From assembly GCA_029057255.1 (NCBI GenBank), contig JAICZO010000187.1:1-6628 (forward strand): 6,628 bases of DNA. Direction: 5' to 3'. Source of the stretch: Muribaculaceae bacterium (lineage in GTDB: Bacteria; Bacteroidota; Bacteroidia; Bacteroidales; Muribaculaceae). Under the pieces are notes generated by a model. That model worked only from the letters and a program-made list of their open reading frames with translations, did no database searches and had not been told where the DNA came from. Both the position numbers and the translations under genes were made by a program. Below are positions 6,175 to 6,628 of this stretch, piece by piece. The number at the start of each line of letters is the position of its first letter. The first letter of the stretch is position 1.

Positions 6175-6628
6175 TCAGCTGAATTTGAGGTCGTGGCCCA
6201 TGCGCTCTTTCTTGGTGCGCATGTAGCGTGAGTTGTAGGGGTTGGGCTCTACTTCGATAGGCACGTTCTCGACCACTTCGAGACCGTAGCCCTCGAGGCC
6301 TACGCGCTTGACGGGGTTGTTGGTCATCAGGCGCATCTTCTGTATGCCGAGCAGGTTGAGAATCTGCGCTCCGACACCATAGTCGCGCTCGTCGGCGTCA
6401 TGGCCCAGGTGTATGTTTGCCTCGACGGTGTCGAGTCCTTCTTCCTGAAGCTTGTAGGCGCGTATCTTGTCCATAAGTCCGATGCCGCGACCCTCCTGGT
6501 TGAGGTACACGACGGCGCCGCGACCTTCTTTCTCGATCATCTGCATGGCCTTGTGGAGCTGCTCGCCGCAGTCGCAGCGGCAGGAGGCGAAGATGGCGCC
6601 GGTGGCGCATGACGAGTGCACGCGCACC
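6175..6628 (-). CDS. ribA: GTP cyclohydrolase II, C-terminal part (probably bifunctional RibBA), partial
   Basis: This is the C-terminal 150 residues of GTP cyclohydrolase II, which converts GTP to the diaminopyrimidine precursor of riboflavin, releasing formate and pyrophosphate. The zinc-binding cysteines are present in VHSSC and CRCDCGEQL (fragment residues 7, 18 and 20, the spacing of E. coli Cys54/65/67). The NQEGRGIGL loop follows. Tyr58, Asp79 and Arg81 occupy the positions of E. coli catalytic Tyr105, Asp126 and Arg128. The C terminus (NPYNSRYMRTKKERMGHDL) is ordinary for the family. The gene runs off the right edge: the apparent GTG at 6627 is the conserved Val of VRVHS, not a start. 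About 50 residues of this domain are missing. An N-terminal DHBP synthase domain (RibB), usual in Bacteroidota, would lie beyond the window. Confidence 0.95.
   Translation of the reverse strand, partial: VRVHSSCATGAIFASCRCDCGEQLHKAMQMIEKEGRGAVVYLNQEGRGIGLMDKIRAYKLQEEGLDTVEANIHLGHDADERDYGVGAQILNLLGIQKMRLMTNNPVKRVGLEGYGLEVVENVPIEVEPNPYNSRYMRTKKERMGHDLKFS

Noticed and set aside
5553..6182. A 209-codon plus-strand frame starting at TTG opposite the unknown minus-strand gene.
   Set aside because: Its composition is antisense-like and it has no recognisable domain. The minus-strand frame has an ATG four bases after the riboflavin gene and codon use like its neighbours.
6565..6585. An extra cysteine in the GTP cyclohydrolase zinc motif (SCRCDCG).
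   Set aside because: The three zinc ligands are intact, and as I recall SCRCDCG is common in Bacteroidota RibBA proteins, so it is not unusual.

Overview
The window looks like one end of an Illumina/Nextera-assembled contig from a GC-rich member of the Bacteroidales. A Muribaculaceae-like gut bacterium is my guess, not something the sequence proves. The lineage call rests on three things: a lipidated TamA-type Omp85 protein (TamL type, characteristic of Bacteroidota), a signal-peptide/TPR/single-membrane-span histidine kinase, and promoter-like TAnnTTTG elements with almost no Shine-Dalgarno sequences. Third codon positions are mostly C or G in all five genes.

Layout. Bases 1-33 are synthetic: a Nextera read-2 adapter ending in the Tn5 mosaic end, with two mismatches. 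Bases 34-374 are an AT-rich leader. It holds a good match to the Bacteroides -33/-7 promoter, a hairpin followed by six Ts, a possible 33-codon leader ORF whose stop overlaps the next start, and a second -7-like element 13 bases before the kinase gene. Bases 375-4885 hold two plus-strand genes overlapping by four bases (ATGA): the sensor histidine kinase and the TamL-like outer-membrane protein. A Gph-like HAD phosphatase follows after 16 bases (4902-5552), probably in the same operon. On the minus strand, the C-terminal part of GTP cyclohydrolase II (probably RibBA, cut by the window edge) is followed after four bases by a 203-residue protein that I do not recognise. This minus-strand pair converges on the phosphatase with only six bases between the stop codons.

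How the genes may work together. The kinase has a periplasmic sensor region and is translationally coupled to an outer-membrane assembly or homeostasis factor, so an envelope-monitoring unit is a reasonable hypothesis. No response regulator is in the window. The phosphatase is probably a metabolite-repair enzyme carried in the same transcript. The minus-strand pair belongs to riboflavin synthesis plus an unknown partner.

I found no mobile element, CRISPR array, tRNA or rRNA. I also found no clearly new biological system. The most interesting biology is the kinase-TamL coupling and the leader in front of it; the most certain unusual observation is the adapter.
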